Below are positions 1-9,660 of a DNA stretch of 10,737 nt, piece after piece. Both the position numbers and the translations under genes were made by a program. Position 1 is the stretch's first letter, and each line of letters starts with the position of its first letter. This DNA comes from Smittium culicis (taxonomy: Eukaryota > Kickxellomycota > Harpellomycetes > Harpellales > Legeriomycetaceae), in assembly GCA_001970855.1 (NCBI GenBank), contig LSSN01001459.1:1-10737 (forward strand), written 5' to 3'. The notes beneath the pieces are model-generated. The model saw only the letters and a list, made by a program, of their open reading frames with translations, had not been told where the DNA came from and made no database searches.

Positions 1-1359
1 CCACTAACTCCTGCTGAAAGTCATCATAGGAATAGTATTAGCAGCATTGCTAGCAATAGCAATAACATGTACAGCTCAAACACTAATACCCACAATGCAA
101 ACAATAACCCTAATAATGAAAATCAAGTAAATATTAGTCAAGTTCATCCCAATAGCGGCTACAGAGATTTGTCTTACCAAAATAACGGCTATATGTATCA
201 GCAAAACAATGATGCAATTCAAAATATCCCATATAATAACCACGCTTCTTACCACTACCTCCAGAATCCTAACAATCAAGGAATGCCTAGAAGAGATAGC
301 GACTCTCGCAACGAAAACCAGTTGGAAAGAAATAACCGTAACGATATCGCTGTAAGCAATAACCACAACTCTTTGAGTGGCGGTGCTGACAATAGCAGCA
401 ATTCAAACAATAAATTTCAACCACCTAACAACGCTTACCCTAACTATGGTCAACCACACACAGACCAAAGCTACAATAATATCAACCCTAATAACAAATA
501 CATGTACAATAACCCCAATTTATCTTATAACGATAACAGTAACGTTAATAAAGTTTTGCCTAGCTCGACTATTAAAAATGATCCTGTAAACCCCATTCCA
601 CTGGCGCCCTCTCTATCCTCTAAACCTATACCTGTGGTCCCAAATATAGCTACCAATAACAATAGCGGTCACCACTATGATAGAGCGCCTGAACATATCT
701 ATAACTCTGGAAACTTTAGTAAAATTTTACCCGAAAACCAAAAAACTGGTATGATAAATAACAATCCCTCCAATTATAATACACAAACGAATCAGTACCA
801 GTACCAATATCAGCAGGATAACTCTATCGGCACTAAACTTCCGATCCAACCAAATGTATACCCCATCGCCAACAATAATGACCAAGAAACCCACCCAATT
901 AATCAGTACCCCCAAGGAAGCAGTGGTAACCATCAATTTGCTCAACCACACACTTCTACTGGAGTTGCCCCAAGATCTCGGTTAAATTCATTTGCCGATA
1001 CTGGCCAACAAAGAATAAATGAACCTGGGCCTGTAAACTTTTCAAGCTCTGGACCAAATCTTATAAGCCCAAAATTTTCTAATACTTTACCTAGCCAAGC
1101 TTTACCAATAGCAAGCAATAATAACAACTCGCTTAACCAAAATCCATCAAATAAGCCACATTCTGAATCAGTCGCTCGACCTATACAACCTATCCAGCCG
1201 CACCCAGGAATTGCCCCTTCGCCACATACTATCAGCCAACCAGTAATCAAAAGCAGTACTTTCATGTACCAGCACCAACCAATCACCGCTAAACATCATA
1301 CTACAAACTTAAAATCTAAAAATCAACAATCTGGCTCCAAAAAAGAAAAAAAAGCATAA
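1..1359 (+). CDS. Asn/Gln-rich, prion-like low-complexity protein, C-terminal part (5' end outside window)
   Basis: The frame is open from base 1, so this is a partial gene: 452 codons then TAA at 1357-1359. The ATG at 67 is probably internal, because the 22 codons before it have the same Ser/Asn-rich style. I do not recognise the family. Numbering from the first codon in the window, Asn is about 88 of 452 residues, and there is no Cys or Trp. Residues 1-384 are rich in N, Q, S, P and Y (for example YQYQYQQ at 266-272), which is the composition of yeast prion-like or condensate-forming domains. Residues 385-435 contain no Asn and are rich in P, Q, H and S. The tail from 438 is basic (KKEKK). 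Possible sites are RRDS (97-100, PKA-like), RSRLNSF (325-331, RxRxxS as used by AGC kinases), K208xxPxxP (class I SH3 ligand pattern), and SP at 356-357. No signal peptide, membrane segment or folded domain is visible. Asn tracts mix AAT and AAC, so they are not a simple DNA repeat. One of 17 Leu codons is CTG (601-603), which would read Ser in a CUG-clade yeast. A regulatory or RNA-binding scaffold role is only a guess. Confidence 0.85.
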   Translation, partial: PLTPAESHHRNSISSIASNSNNMYSSNTNTHNANNNPNNENQVNISQVHPNSGYRDLSYQNNGYMYQQNNDAIQNIPYNNHASYHYLQNPNNQGMPRRDSDSRNENQLERNNRNDIAVSNNHNSLSGGADNSSNSNNKFQPPNNAYPNYGQPHTDQSYNNINPNNKYMYNNPNLSYNDNSNVNKVLPSSTIKNDPVNPIPLAPSLSSKPIPVVPNIATNNNSGHHYDRAPEHIYNSGNFSKILPENQKTGMINNNPSNYNTQTNQYQYQYQQDNSIGTKLPIQPNVYPIANNNDQETHPINQYPQGSSGNHQFAQPHTSTGVAPRSRLNSFADTGQQRINEPGPVNFSSSGPNLISPKFSNTLPSQALPIASNNNNSLNQNPSNKPHSESVARPIQPIQPHPGIAPSPHTISQPVIKSSTFMYQHQPITAKHHTTNLKSKNQQSGSKKEKKA

Positions 1360-1524
1360 CTCTAGCTTTCCCACCTTAAGTTCCAAAATAACTTTCCTTT
1401 TACTTTAGTATATTTTTCCATTACAACACTATAGAATTACTTTTAAATTTTGAATTCATATCTTTAGCATAATATCTCCTTGAATTTGTGTGCCTTTCTT
1501 TTTTTTTTTCCTATCAATTTTTGA

Positions 1525-1610
1525 TATATTTCTTAATGCATTAATTTATGTATAATACTTTTTCTTTAATCATCGCAGAGTTTTTTTTCCAACATTTATA
1601 AAAAAATAAA
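1525..1610 (+). terminator. Possible yeast-type mRNA 3'-end region of the upstream gene
   Basis: Between 165 and 250 bases after the TAA there are TATATT (1525-1530), TATGTA (1547-1552, a known yeast efficiency element) and AATAAA (1605-1610, positioning element), with T-rich tracts around them, including an 11-T run at 1499-1509. The order matches the yeast 3'-end signal. In DNA this AT-rich such words are common by chance, so the call rests mainly on position behind the gene. Confidence 0.3.
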
Positions 1611-1680
1611 TTTCAATAGACTTTAATAAAATTGATTCGTTTTAATTAAGATATATTATTACCGCTTTAGTTATTTGATC

Positions 1681-1800
1681 TGCTCACCCATTTTTACCTT
1701 AAAGAAATTATTAGCCTATCTATACGTTTACATTTCAGCTCATATGGAAAAAATCTTCAAAATAATATGCTTTTGAATTGGCTTGAAGGTGGCCAAGAAT
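1681..1800. other. Local GC-richer patch inside AT-rich flank, function unknown
   Basis: By hand count this 120-base block has 38 G/C (32%), while the 60-base lines on either side have 11 of 60. It holds a 5-bp GC-containing stem (TTGGC 1778-1782 with GCCAA 1792-1796, 9-base loop), followed at once by AATTTTTG (1798-1805), which resembles an Sm-binding site. On the minus strand a frame without an ATG stays open across the block for about 52 codons. It may be a small non-coding RNA, a remnant exon, or chance. No tRNA A/B boxes were seen. Confidence 0.3.
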
Positions 1801-2136
1801 TTTTGTGGAAAGTGTATTTTTTTTTCATTGCTAAATTTAATACAATTTATATTTGATACAAATAAAATGAACAGTTTTATTAAAATTTTAATCTAACCAG
1901 GCCCAAAATATTTTTGACGATATTAAATTGGGTTTTTAAATAGAGAATGAATAAAAATAACAAACATATAGCAAGCAGTTCAATTTATTGATGCTTTACT
2001 ATTAATTTTTTTATACGAATTTAAATACAATTTTTTCGTTGGTAATTCTCCTCTCAATTTGCAAAAAATTTTGATAAAATTTTACTACTAATAATTTAAT
2101 CTCTAAATGACACTAATTCTGTTGTATTTTATATCG

Positions 2137-2154
2137 AAAAAAAAAAAAAAAAAA
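2137..2154 (+). repeat. Poly(A) tract, 18 A
   Basis: Uninterrupted run of 18 A, the longest homopolymer in the window. With the 14-A run 90 bases downstream it could act as a rigid, nucleosome-excluding element. It could also be the tail of an old retroposed RNA, but no retroposon body or target-site duplication is seen. Confidence 0.9.
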
Positions 2155-2244
2155 TTCCTTGAACCTAATAAGTAATTTTTTTTTGTAACTGTTATTTAGA
2201 TCATAAATCAAAAATTAATTATTTGAATAACGGAATTCACTCCC

Positions 2245-2258
2245 AAAAAAAAAAAAAA
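2245..2258 (+). repeat. Poly(A) tract, 14 A
   Basis: Uninterrupted run of 14 A preceded by CCC. It is the second of two long A runs within about 120 bases. Later shorter runs are 12 A at 5161-5172, 10 T at 5464-5473, 10 A at 8768-8777, 12 A at 9103-9114 and 10 T at 10091-10100. Confidence 0.9.
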
Positions 2259-2905
2259 GTATTAGTTATAATTGACAAGAAGATTCCAATCGCATTTAAA
2301 CTTTTTAAAGAATATTTTAAAAAATTTCTTTTATTTTTTAGCCAATATATAACTTACTATAATGTTTGTGATTATTTAAAATTGTTGAAGGCATGTATCA
2401 GCATTTAATAGAAATTACTAAACGATTGAATGACCAGTTCAAATATGAATAATTTGAATTTGAAATGTAAAGCAATTTAGAAAGCCGTTTTCATAATGTG
2501 TAAAAATATTTTAATTTATAAAGCTATAATTTTAAAAGTTTTATGAATTTTATATCAATATAACACTTGTTATGATGTAGAGATTTCTATATTTACTCGT
2601 TATTTAATTCTAAAAAATTAAATTTATTCAATACCAACACTATATTAATATTTTTATTTTTATATTTATTTTATCTGCCATATAAACGTGTTCTTAATAA
2701 TATTCAAAGGTGATTTTCTTGAAAAATATAGCTTGTCAATAGAATTCGCTACCAAGTTGTTTAAATAATCAAAATTTATGTTGTAAATTTGTAATAAAAA
2801 TACATTTTAGATTGAGGCTTGAACATCTATTGCACAAGTATTATTTGAAATAATAATTAAAAGTTTTAATACAATATTATTAATTTATCATCTCCCAATA
2901 AATTC

Positions 2906-2928
2906 AAATATTTTTTAAAAAAATATTT
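2906..2928. repeat. AT palindrome, 11-base arms around one base
   Basis: AAATATTTTTT (2906-2916) is followed by one A and then its exact reverse complement (2918-2928). It contains no G/C. It could extrude as a cruciform or simply reflect base composition. Confidence 0.7.
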
Positions 2929-3123
2929 TAGATATTTATGCCTTAATGGCAAAAAATACTTTAATAATGGTTATAATGAATACCAACTATAATATATTAT
3001 TTTTTATTTATTACAAAAATGAATGTTAATTTCAATAATAAACCCATACAAGATATAAATTAAAAAATTTATCAATATTTTAAATATAATTAAATTAATC
3101 TTTCTAGAATAGAAATATCTTAT

Positions 3124-3139
3124 TAATAAAATTTTATTA
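3124..3139. repeat. Perfect 16-bp palindrome
   Basis: TAATAAAA is followed directly by TTTTATTA. It is purely A/T, so the significance is low. A similar 14-bp A/T palindrome lies at 1879-1892. Confidence 0.6.
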
Positions 3140-3913
3140 TAGTTAAATTACGATGTACTATGAACTTTATAACTAAGGTAAAAATCTTCAATAAAAGCCG
3201 CAAAAGACACTCAGTATATATGCTTTGAAATTATTTGTAAAAATTCTAAAGATAACAATAGAACTATTTCATTATTTCAAAATTATATAAATTGAGTATT
3301 TATTTTATAGAATTTAGCTATGCATTAAATTTTCTATATAAATATCTGGGCTTTAAATGATATTAATTGTGTGCTAATATTTTTTAGGGATTAAATTATG
3401 CCTATAAATAAAAGTTTAAAATTTTTTATGCTGCAAGAAAATCTAATACTTGGTTAGAGCATTTGAAAAAATTCATTTTTAATAAGGAAATTTTTTTAGT
3501 ACTTTTTTAATTTAAGTTTTATTTATTTGATTATAGTATACTTTTTATTTTAATCTAATAATTTTTTTCAAAAGTATATTTAAATGAATTTGGTTTTTTA
3601 TTTTTATTTATGGTTTTTGAACCTTATGAATGTAATAATATAAATTCTTCATTTTACTTTGATAAATTTCCTAACTTTAATTTTAATTTTTTATCAAACT
3701 GCTTAATATAAATTTTTATCATAAAAAAAATCAATTATAATATCTTAACATGAATTTATTTATAGTTGAATATAGAAATTTTTTATTCTATTTTTTTTAT
3801 CTATTTGATCTATCTATATTGTTAAATAGAACTTTTATTGATTCGCAATAGCTTCACTGAAATTTATTCTTAAAACTAGCAAGATACTGAAAATTAAGAT
3901 AATTTATATTTAT

Positions 3914-3944
3914 TTGGATTAAATGCTTATTAAATTTAATCTAA
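3914..3944 (+). repeat. Imperfect hairpin, 11-bp stem
   Basis: TTGGATTAAAT (3914-3924) pairs with ATTTAATCTAA (3934-3944) with one G-U pair, around a 9-base loop. Function unknown; stems of this length are expected a few times by chance. Confidence 0.45.
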
Positions 3945-4497
3945 TTTTGTTGCACAAAAAATAGATGTTTTAAATCAATAATTGCGCTTTAATATATAAA
4001 ATTATACATTTACATAAATTATAGATATTTTTGATAAATATAAACTTGAATTGAGGAATATCAAAGTTTTATTAGAATTTCATTAGTTTTAGCTAAAAAT
4101 TAATAATCTAAAAGAACTGGGAATTTTTTTATCTTTATTAGACAAATAAAGTGTTCTATTAGCATCATAAAATCAAATGAATACTTCGATTAAAAAATTT
4201 ATATAGCGAATTATTTTAATATAATCTCAATAAGCATCGTTTTTAAAACCCCCTTACAATAATTCAACACACTTTATTAAAATAAAAATTTAATATAAAT
4301 TCTAAGCTTTTTATTTAATCTATGATATTTCATTATTTATCATCAATTTAAAAAGTATATAAAATATGATATTACGCGTTAGCTCTATAATTTTTGGCAT
4401 TATGTATTTTTGATAAAATGTACTTTTCTATCAGCATCCAACTAATATTAATCAATTATTAGCTTTTATGGCATAAAAAATGTTTGTGTACGCCTTA

Positions 4498-4546
4498 TAT
4501 GAACTACATAAGCTAAAAAAAAAGTTCATAGGTTTAAACTTTTTTT
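4498..4546 (+). repeat. Two mutually exclusive hairpins sharing one arm
   Basis: TATGAACT (4498-4505) can pair with AGTTCATA (4523-4530). Alternatively AAAAAAAGTT (4517-4526) can pair with AACTTTTTTT (4537-4546) around a 10-base loop. The two folds compete for AGTT, in a switch-like arrangement. In this composition the individual stems are within chance expectation. Confidence 0.4.
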
Positions 4547-5398
4547 ATTCTCTCTTAATAATAAATCAATTTTATTAGTCCAAACTTTCTATTATCTATG
4601 ATTATTTTTTCAATTCTAGGTTCAAAAATATTAACATAAAATTTTAACTATACACATATATTATTTTTTCATAATTTTAAATTTTTTATCTCTTTCTTAT
4701 AATACATATTACGACTAGTAATATTAAATTTACTTTTTTTTTACTAGTTTGAGATTTTATTATTTTATATAAATTATTTTTGTAATTAAGAATATTAACG
4801 ATTAGATAAATTTTATTTTATAGAGAATTGAGTATTCAGCTAAATGGTTTTTTTTTCAGCATACATGATATATAATTAGATCAATTTTAGTAGAAGAGTA
4901 CTTTATTTATATAGTTCACTTTAATATAATAACATATTTGCACAAATCCGCTTATTTTTTTACCAAAATTTTTTTAATAGTTCAAAATTTTCACACGTTT
5001 GTTTGCTATTTTTAAATATCTATATTTTTCAGCTAGTATTTTCAAGGTTTTAATTTTTTTTTTGGTATTTTATGTTTTTTACTGTGTTAGTAATATTTCT
5101 AAAAGATATTATACTCATTTGTAATATTATAATTAAAATTTGGCGCAAACCAAAGTATTCAAAAAAAAAAAACGCTGTATATATATACACCTCATTAATA
5201 AATTATATGAGATTATTGAAATAAATATATAATATTATGAATCTTGAATGTAAAATAATGATATGCCTCTTTTTTTCTTTTGTATGAGATTTAGTTGATA
5301 CAGCAGCTTTACCCTGTTATTTATTCTCCTTAGAAAAATACATTTCAAATTTTGTCGATTATTTTTAAATATACTGCGAATAAACTTGTATTTGTTAT

Positions 5399-5437
5399 TT
5401 CTCGAATAAAAATTATCTGGGAATTTTTTATCGAGAA
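5399..5437 (+). repeat. Imperfect hairpin with GC-clamped base
   Basis: Arms 5399-5414 and 5422-5437 give 14 pairs out of 16 positions, with a 2-by-2 internal mismatch and a 7-base loop (ATCTGGG). CTCGA in the left arm pairs with TCGAG in the right arm, placing three G-C pairs near the base. This is unusual in DNA of about 17% GC. Confidence 0.6.
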
Positions 5438-6985
5438 TTTTAACAGTTTATTAAAGTATTTTATTTTTTTTTTAATCGAAGTATTTTGAATGTTTACTAC
5501 ATTTTTTCAACTAATTTCGCATTTTATATTCAATCAATAAATATTTTTTAAAAGCGATATTGCTCAAATTTTCTATTTATTTTTTTCAGGCTTTCGATGT
5601 TGATTCATGACAAAATTTGTACAATTTAGCTGTGATCTTTCCTATTTTCTATAATTATCCAGTTTAATTCTGTAATTTTGATTAAATATGAAATATTTCT
5701 ACACAATAGATAAGTTTTAAGACTAATTATAGATCTAAATAATAAGTAGCTGTTTGAATCTTGAACTTCATAGGTAATACAAAACTAATTATATTTCTGA
5801 AGTTTATCTAATTATTCGTGAAGAGGCACTATGAATTTTATTATCTTTAAAACTTGTCTTAATTATAAATAATATTCTAAATCATTCTTTTTATTTTTAT
5901 TAGTCATAAAAAACAGTAATATAACTAATTTATAATTGATCAATATTAATTTTAAATCTAATTTTTGTCCTAAAAAATCAAGTACTTTTGTAATAAAATG
6001 TTTTTATTATTTAGTTTTATTTAAAATTTTTCGCCCTGATAAAATTGATTTTCTTTGTATATAAATTTGTGGAATCGATAAAAAATTTCTTTTTATAACC
6101 AAAAATTTATTGAAGCTTATATTTTTCGGTAATGGAGAGAATGTGACTTAATTACCTTATTTTTTTTAAATTCATACTTTTTTATCTTTTAATCTTATGA
6201 AAAAATCAACCGGTATATTTGTGTATATTTTTTCTTAATTATTATTTATTTAACCGAGTATGTATCCTATTCACTTTTTATTTTAATAAAACAAGTCTAG
6301 TTTTATAAAAAAATTTTTGTTAACTTCTGAAAAAAATTATAAAATGATCAAAAATAGACCAAAATACTAATTATATATATATTTAAAAACACGAGGTACT
6401 GTTACATAATCAAAAAAATTTTATATTTTAAATTTTTATTTCAATTAATCTAATATATAAGAAAAGTCTTGCATTATCTTTGGATTTATTTTTACTATAT
6501 AAAATATTGATATATTATTGAATAAATGGAATGCTTAATAATAATTAATTTTATTAATAATACCCTAGGCGATTTTTAAATGCTGAATTTGATCATAAGA
6601 TATTCTGGCTCTTCGTTAATTTTTCATCTTTAGTTATCAGTTTAAACCAATTCGATAAATAAAATGATATTAATTCTTGGCTTTAGATATTTTTTTGTTC
6701 ACGTTATAAAAAAATAACATATTTTGAGATGTTTCACATGTATTTATTTTTTTATTTTATCATTTAGCGTGTATTTATAGATTTTATGAAGTTTATTTTT
6801 GCTTAATTGGGCTTTTTTTGGTTATAATTAAATTCTTATATTACTTTAATTAGTATATATTTAAACTGAAAAAATGTTACTACCATAATCGAATATTTGA
6901 TAAAATTTCATTTACACTCAGATCCATTTTATACCATAAAGATTTAATAAGATTGCTTATATAAACTGAAAATAAAAATTTTTTC

Positions 6986-7015
6986 AAGCTAAATTAGCTT
7001 TTAATATTTATTAAA
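6986..7015. repeat. Two abutting palindromes
   Basis: At 6986-7000, AAGCTAA, one A, then TTAGCTT. At 7000-7015, TTTAATA, TT, then TATTAAA. They touch at base 7000. The first contains G-C pairs. No function can be assigned. Confidence 0.5.
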
Positions 7016-7046
7016 GTATATCTATATTTTTTATCTTATTTTCACC

Positions 7047-7060
7047 TATATATATATATA
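7047..7060 (+). repeat. (TA)7 microsatellite
   Basis: Seven uninterrupted TA units, flanked by CC on the left and C on the right. A shorter self-complementary run GTATATATATAC lies at 5177-5188. Confidence 0.85.
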
Positions 7061-7237
7061 CATTGATATCAGCTGTAGAATAATTATAAAACTGGAAAAT
7101 TATCATAATATTTATTTAGAATTCAGATTTTACCCTCTAAAAATTGAATTTTTCTGTGATCAGCTTAAATTTACTTTAATATTTTTTACCAGTATTTAAA
7201 TAAATATAATGTATATTCATCACAAATGTAAATCACT

Positions 7238-7298
7238 AATCGATGATTTTTATTATAATTTTAATATAATTTGAATTATACTTTTATGATAATCGATT
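7238..7298 (+). repeat. Nested two-part inverted repeat
   Basis: Outer arms AATCGAT (7238-7244) and ATCGATT (7292-7298) enclose inner arms TATAATT (7254-7260) and AATTATA (7274-7280), with a 13-base loop. The spacers between the stems are nearly equal (9 and 11 bases). It is a symmetrical 61-base fold of unknown role. Confidence 0.5.
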
Positions 7299-7320
7299 TC
7301 GCAGTTATTTTTAACCTTTT

Positions 7321-7860
7321 TTACTTCCTATTTGACTTTATTTATTACATCTTTTCTTCCGTAGCAACATTTTAGAAATTGTAAAAAATTGGTTTTATAT
7401 AAATTTTAGCAAGTTTCTTTTTAATATGGGATGGTTTTTCAGTTTTGTAATACAAAAATATATTCCCATTTTTTCTGGTATAACGAGTCCTGATTTACCT
7501 AGTATTTACTTAGATTTGTTTTTAAATGTTTTTATAGCTTTCTATCTGTTATTATTCGAATCTTTCGATTTTTCTTTTTTCCAAATTATATAATTCTGAT
7601 TCAAATAATTATCTTATTAGCACCTTCAGGTTGACTATTAACTTCATTTTTACCCCAGTTATATATTGAGAAATAATGCTATTTTAAGCTTATATTTTGC
7701 CTTTTTTCATTTTTCATTGTTTATTCTACTAGATTTTGATTTGCATGCTTGTATTTTGCAGAAAATTATTAAACCATTTCTCACAAATTATTAACTTTCT
7801 AATTATTTTTTTGATTTTTCATTATTTTAAATTTTATAAGTTTTTCTATTTGGGTAAATG
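7321..7860. other. T/pyrimidine-rich island
   Basis: Nine consecutive 60-base lines contain by hand count about 270 T and 148 A, with about 22% G/C. T is therefore nearly twice A, and G/C is slightly above neighbouring lines. Read on the minus strand it is A/purine-rich, as coding strands of AT-rich genomes often are, but every minus frame is broken by stops. It may be a non-coding transcript, a very decayed gene, or strand-biased mutation. Confidence 0.6.
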
Positions 7861-9260
7861 TGTTTAAAAAAGTTTTTAATCTTTTAAACCTTTATTAATT
7901 ATATTAAATCTGTTTAACCAAAATATTTAGTATGATATAAATGTTTTTGACCAATTTATTAGAGCTCTTTTTAATTATTCGAAACCTAATTGAATTTTGT
8001 TTTCGGGATTAGCATTATAAATTTGATTTTCATCATCTAATTTGAAAGATTCTAAAAATTATACGCCATTAATACATATTATATTTAGCTTTTCGATGGC
8101 AAAATATTGATTTAATATACTTTCTCAAAAATTTATAATTATTTGAAATTATATTTTCTAAAAAACACGTTTAAGATATATTAAATATTTTAATTTACAT
8201 TCATCTCAGTTACTTGAGATATTTTAATAAGCTTACGGTTCTTTGATGGTAATTCCATAATTATTATAGTATTTTATTTTAATTTATAAAATTCTTTATA
8301 TTTTCCTATACATATTAATATCTACTTAAATATTCTCGATAAATATTTAAAAATTCGATAAATTGTACAAATTAGTGCTAAAAATTTAATAACAAAGTAA
8401 TATATCTTTTAAGAATATTGCTACAAAATAAATGGGTTCTGTTCTATCTTTTTTTTTTGCATGATGTAAAAATTGGAGATTTTTAAATCTATTTAACCTA
8501 AACCTGTTCTAGTGTAGCATATATATGATATATTTTATTAGTTGAGTATATAACCATTTTTCATAGCTCTATTTTCTCGTTAATAATTTTTCTGGTGATA
8601 TTTATTTTAATATTATAATCAATCTTTCATTAAATTCGATAATTTGAAATTAAATAATAGATTATAACACCTCAAGTTGTTCCCATATAGTTTCTATAAT
8701 TTTAAATGTTTTCATTATGTTTTCAAAAGCTTTGAGAAAATTATACGATAATATGTTTTAGTTTAATAAAAAAAAAATTAAGTTCGAGATGATATCAATT
8801 GAAGTTGGCTTTAGTGTTTATTTATTTCAGTTTATGACGTTTTTAACCTTAAAATTAGTAATTTGGTACTGATATCAGTCCAATATTTATAAATCTTTAT
8901 TATTTTCAGTCAGATTTATTTTTTGCTCGATTTAGTAATAATTAAAAACTTTCTCATCTATATCCAACAGTTCTGTAATAATTTTTTATTATATAAAATA
9001 ATAATAGAAAAGGGTGAAGTCTTAATATATTTACAAATGTTTGTAGTTTTATTGGATTCTTATAATATAGCTGATTTCAAAGAAAAATAGAAGCTATCAA
9101 ACAAAAAAAAAAAAGCATAAAGTAATGAATATTTTTGGAAAAATTTCAGATGCTTTTTTTTTAAGTTCAGAATTGAAATTATAGTATAAAAATGATTAAA
9201 TTTAAATCATGATAGGAAAAATTCTCAATTTACACCCTTCATAATACCAGTTTTTCATTT

Positions 9261-9280
9261 AATAATTTCTCTTAATTATT
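9261..9280 (+). repeat. Hairpin H1 of cluster
   Basis: AATAATT pairs with AATTATT around the 6-base loop TCTCTT. It is the first of four successive hairpins. Confidence 0.55.
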
Positions 9281-9287
9281 TAATTCA

Positions 9288-9308
9288 CTTGATTCTTAGT
9301 GAGTCAAG
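9288..9308 (+). repeat. Hairpin H2 of cluster
   Basis: CTTGATTC pairs with GAGTCAAG (one T-G pair) around the 5-base loop TTAGT. It includes three G-C pairs. Confidence 0.6.
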
Positions 9309-9314
9309 AAATAT

Positions 9315-9348
9315 TTTACAAATAAAAAATTTGCTTTTTATTTGTAAA
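9315..9348 (+). repeat. Hairpin H3 of cluster, perfect 14-bp stem
   Basis: TTTACAAATAAAAA (9315-9328) and its exact reverse complement (9335-9348) flank the 6-base loop ATTTGC. I estimate about 0.02 perfect stems this long with such a short loop by chance in the whole desert. Confidence 0.75.
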
Positions 9349-9368
9349 TAAATATTAATTAAAGTTTT

Positions 9369-9394
9369 GAGATCTTTATTTCTAAATAAATCTC
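9369..9394 (+). repeat. Hairpin H4 of cluster
   Basis: GAGA plus TTTATT on the left (with a 2-base TC bulge between) pair with AATAAATCTC (9385-9394) around the loop TCTA, giving ten pairs. It closes the cluster of four hairpins. Confidence 0.55.
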
Positions 9395-9628
9395 CTTATT
9401 TTATACCAAATTGGCATCTATTTATTTTACCTTTAATATTATAATCAACTTGATGTTAAGTTTTAAATATAACCTATTACTACTATCAATTTATTTATTC
9501 ACAAATTCGTATATTAATTGAATAATATAATCATATTTCTTGATAAAAATAAAAGAATATCATACACCAGGTAACATTAAATTGCGATTTTTTATTAAAT
9601 AATTCATACCCACTTTTATTAATAGTAT

Positions 9629-9660
9629 TATTTGATATTAAGATAGTTTAATATCAAATA
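9629..9660 (+). repeat. Perfect 13-bp hairpin
   Basis: TATTTGATATTAA (9629-9641) and its exact reverse complement (9648-9660) flank the 6-base loop GATAGT. It lies about 280 bases right of the end of the hairpin cluster and has the same loop length as H1 and H3. Confidence 0.75.

Noticed and set aside
76..1286. Minus-strand and +2 frames overlapping the N-rich gene
   Set aside because: They are shadows of the real frame. Their hydrophobic or Val/Ile-rich content is the antisense of AAT/AAC and CAA codons.
2223..2408. 61-codon plus-strand frame
   Set aside because: Begins with TTG, has no ATG near its start, and its lysine run is simply the 14-A tract. Not credible as a eukaryotic gene.
5235..5447. 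70-codon stop-free minus-strand frame without a start codon
   Set aside because: The peptide looks plausible, but G by codon position is 6/10/9, so there is no coding phase. About one such stretch is expected by chance.
2070..6906. TTTGATAAAAT repeated at 2070, 4409 and 6896, and TGATATCA at 7064, 8790 and 8870
   Set aside because: These are slightly more frequent than expected, but they are short, AT-rich and chosen after looking. Spacing and flanks are unrelated.
7189..7260. Integrase-like string (LVIYICDEYTLYL) on the minus strand
   Set aside because: It resembles the first Asp region of retroelement integrases. However, the stop-free stretch is only 24 codons, no second Asp motif follows at the usual distance, and no RT motif or LTR was found.
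5461..9060. A single minus-strand frame that seemed to read as one long decayed protein
   Set aside because: It has about 103 stops in 1200 codons against roughly 122 expected, which is weak. G phasing over 7201-8880 is 71/52/59, not significant. Other frames look equally protein-like by eye.
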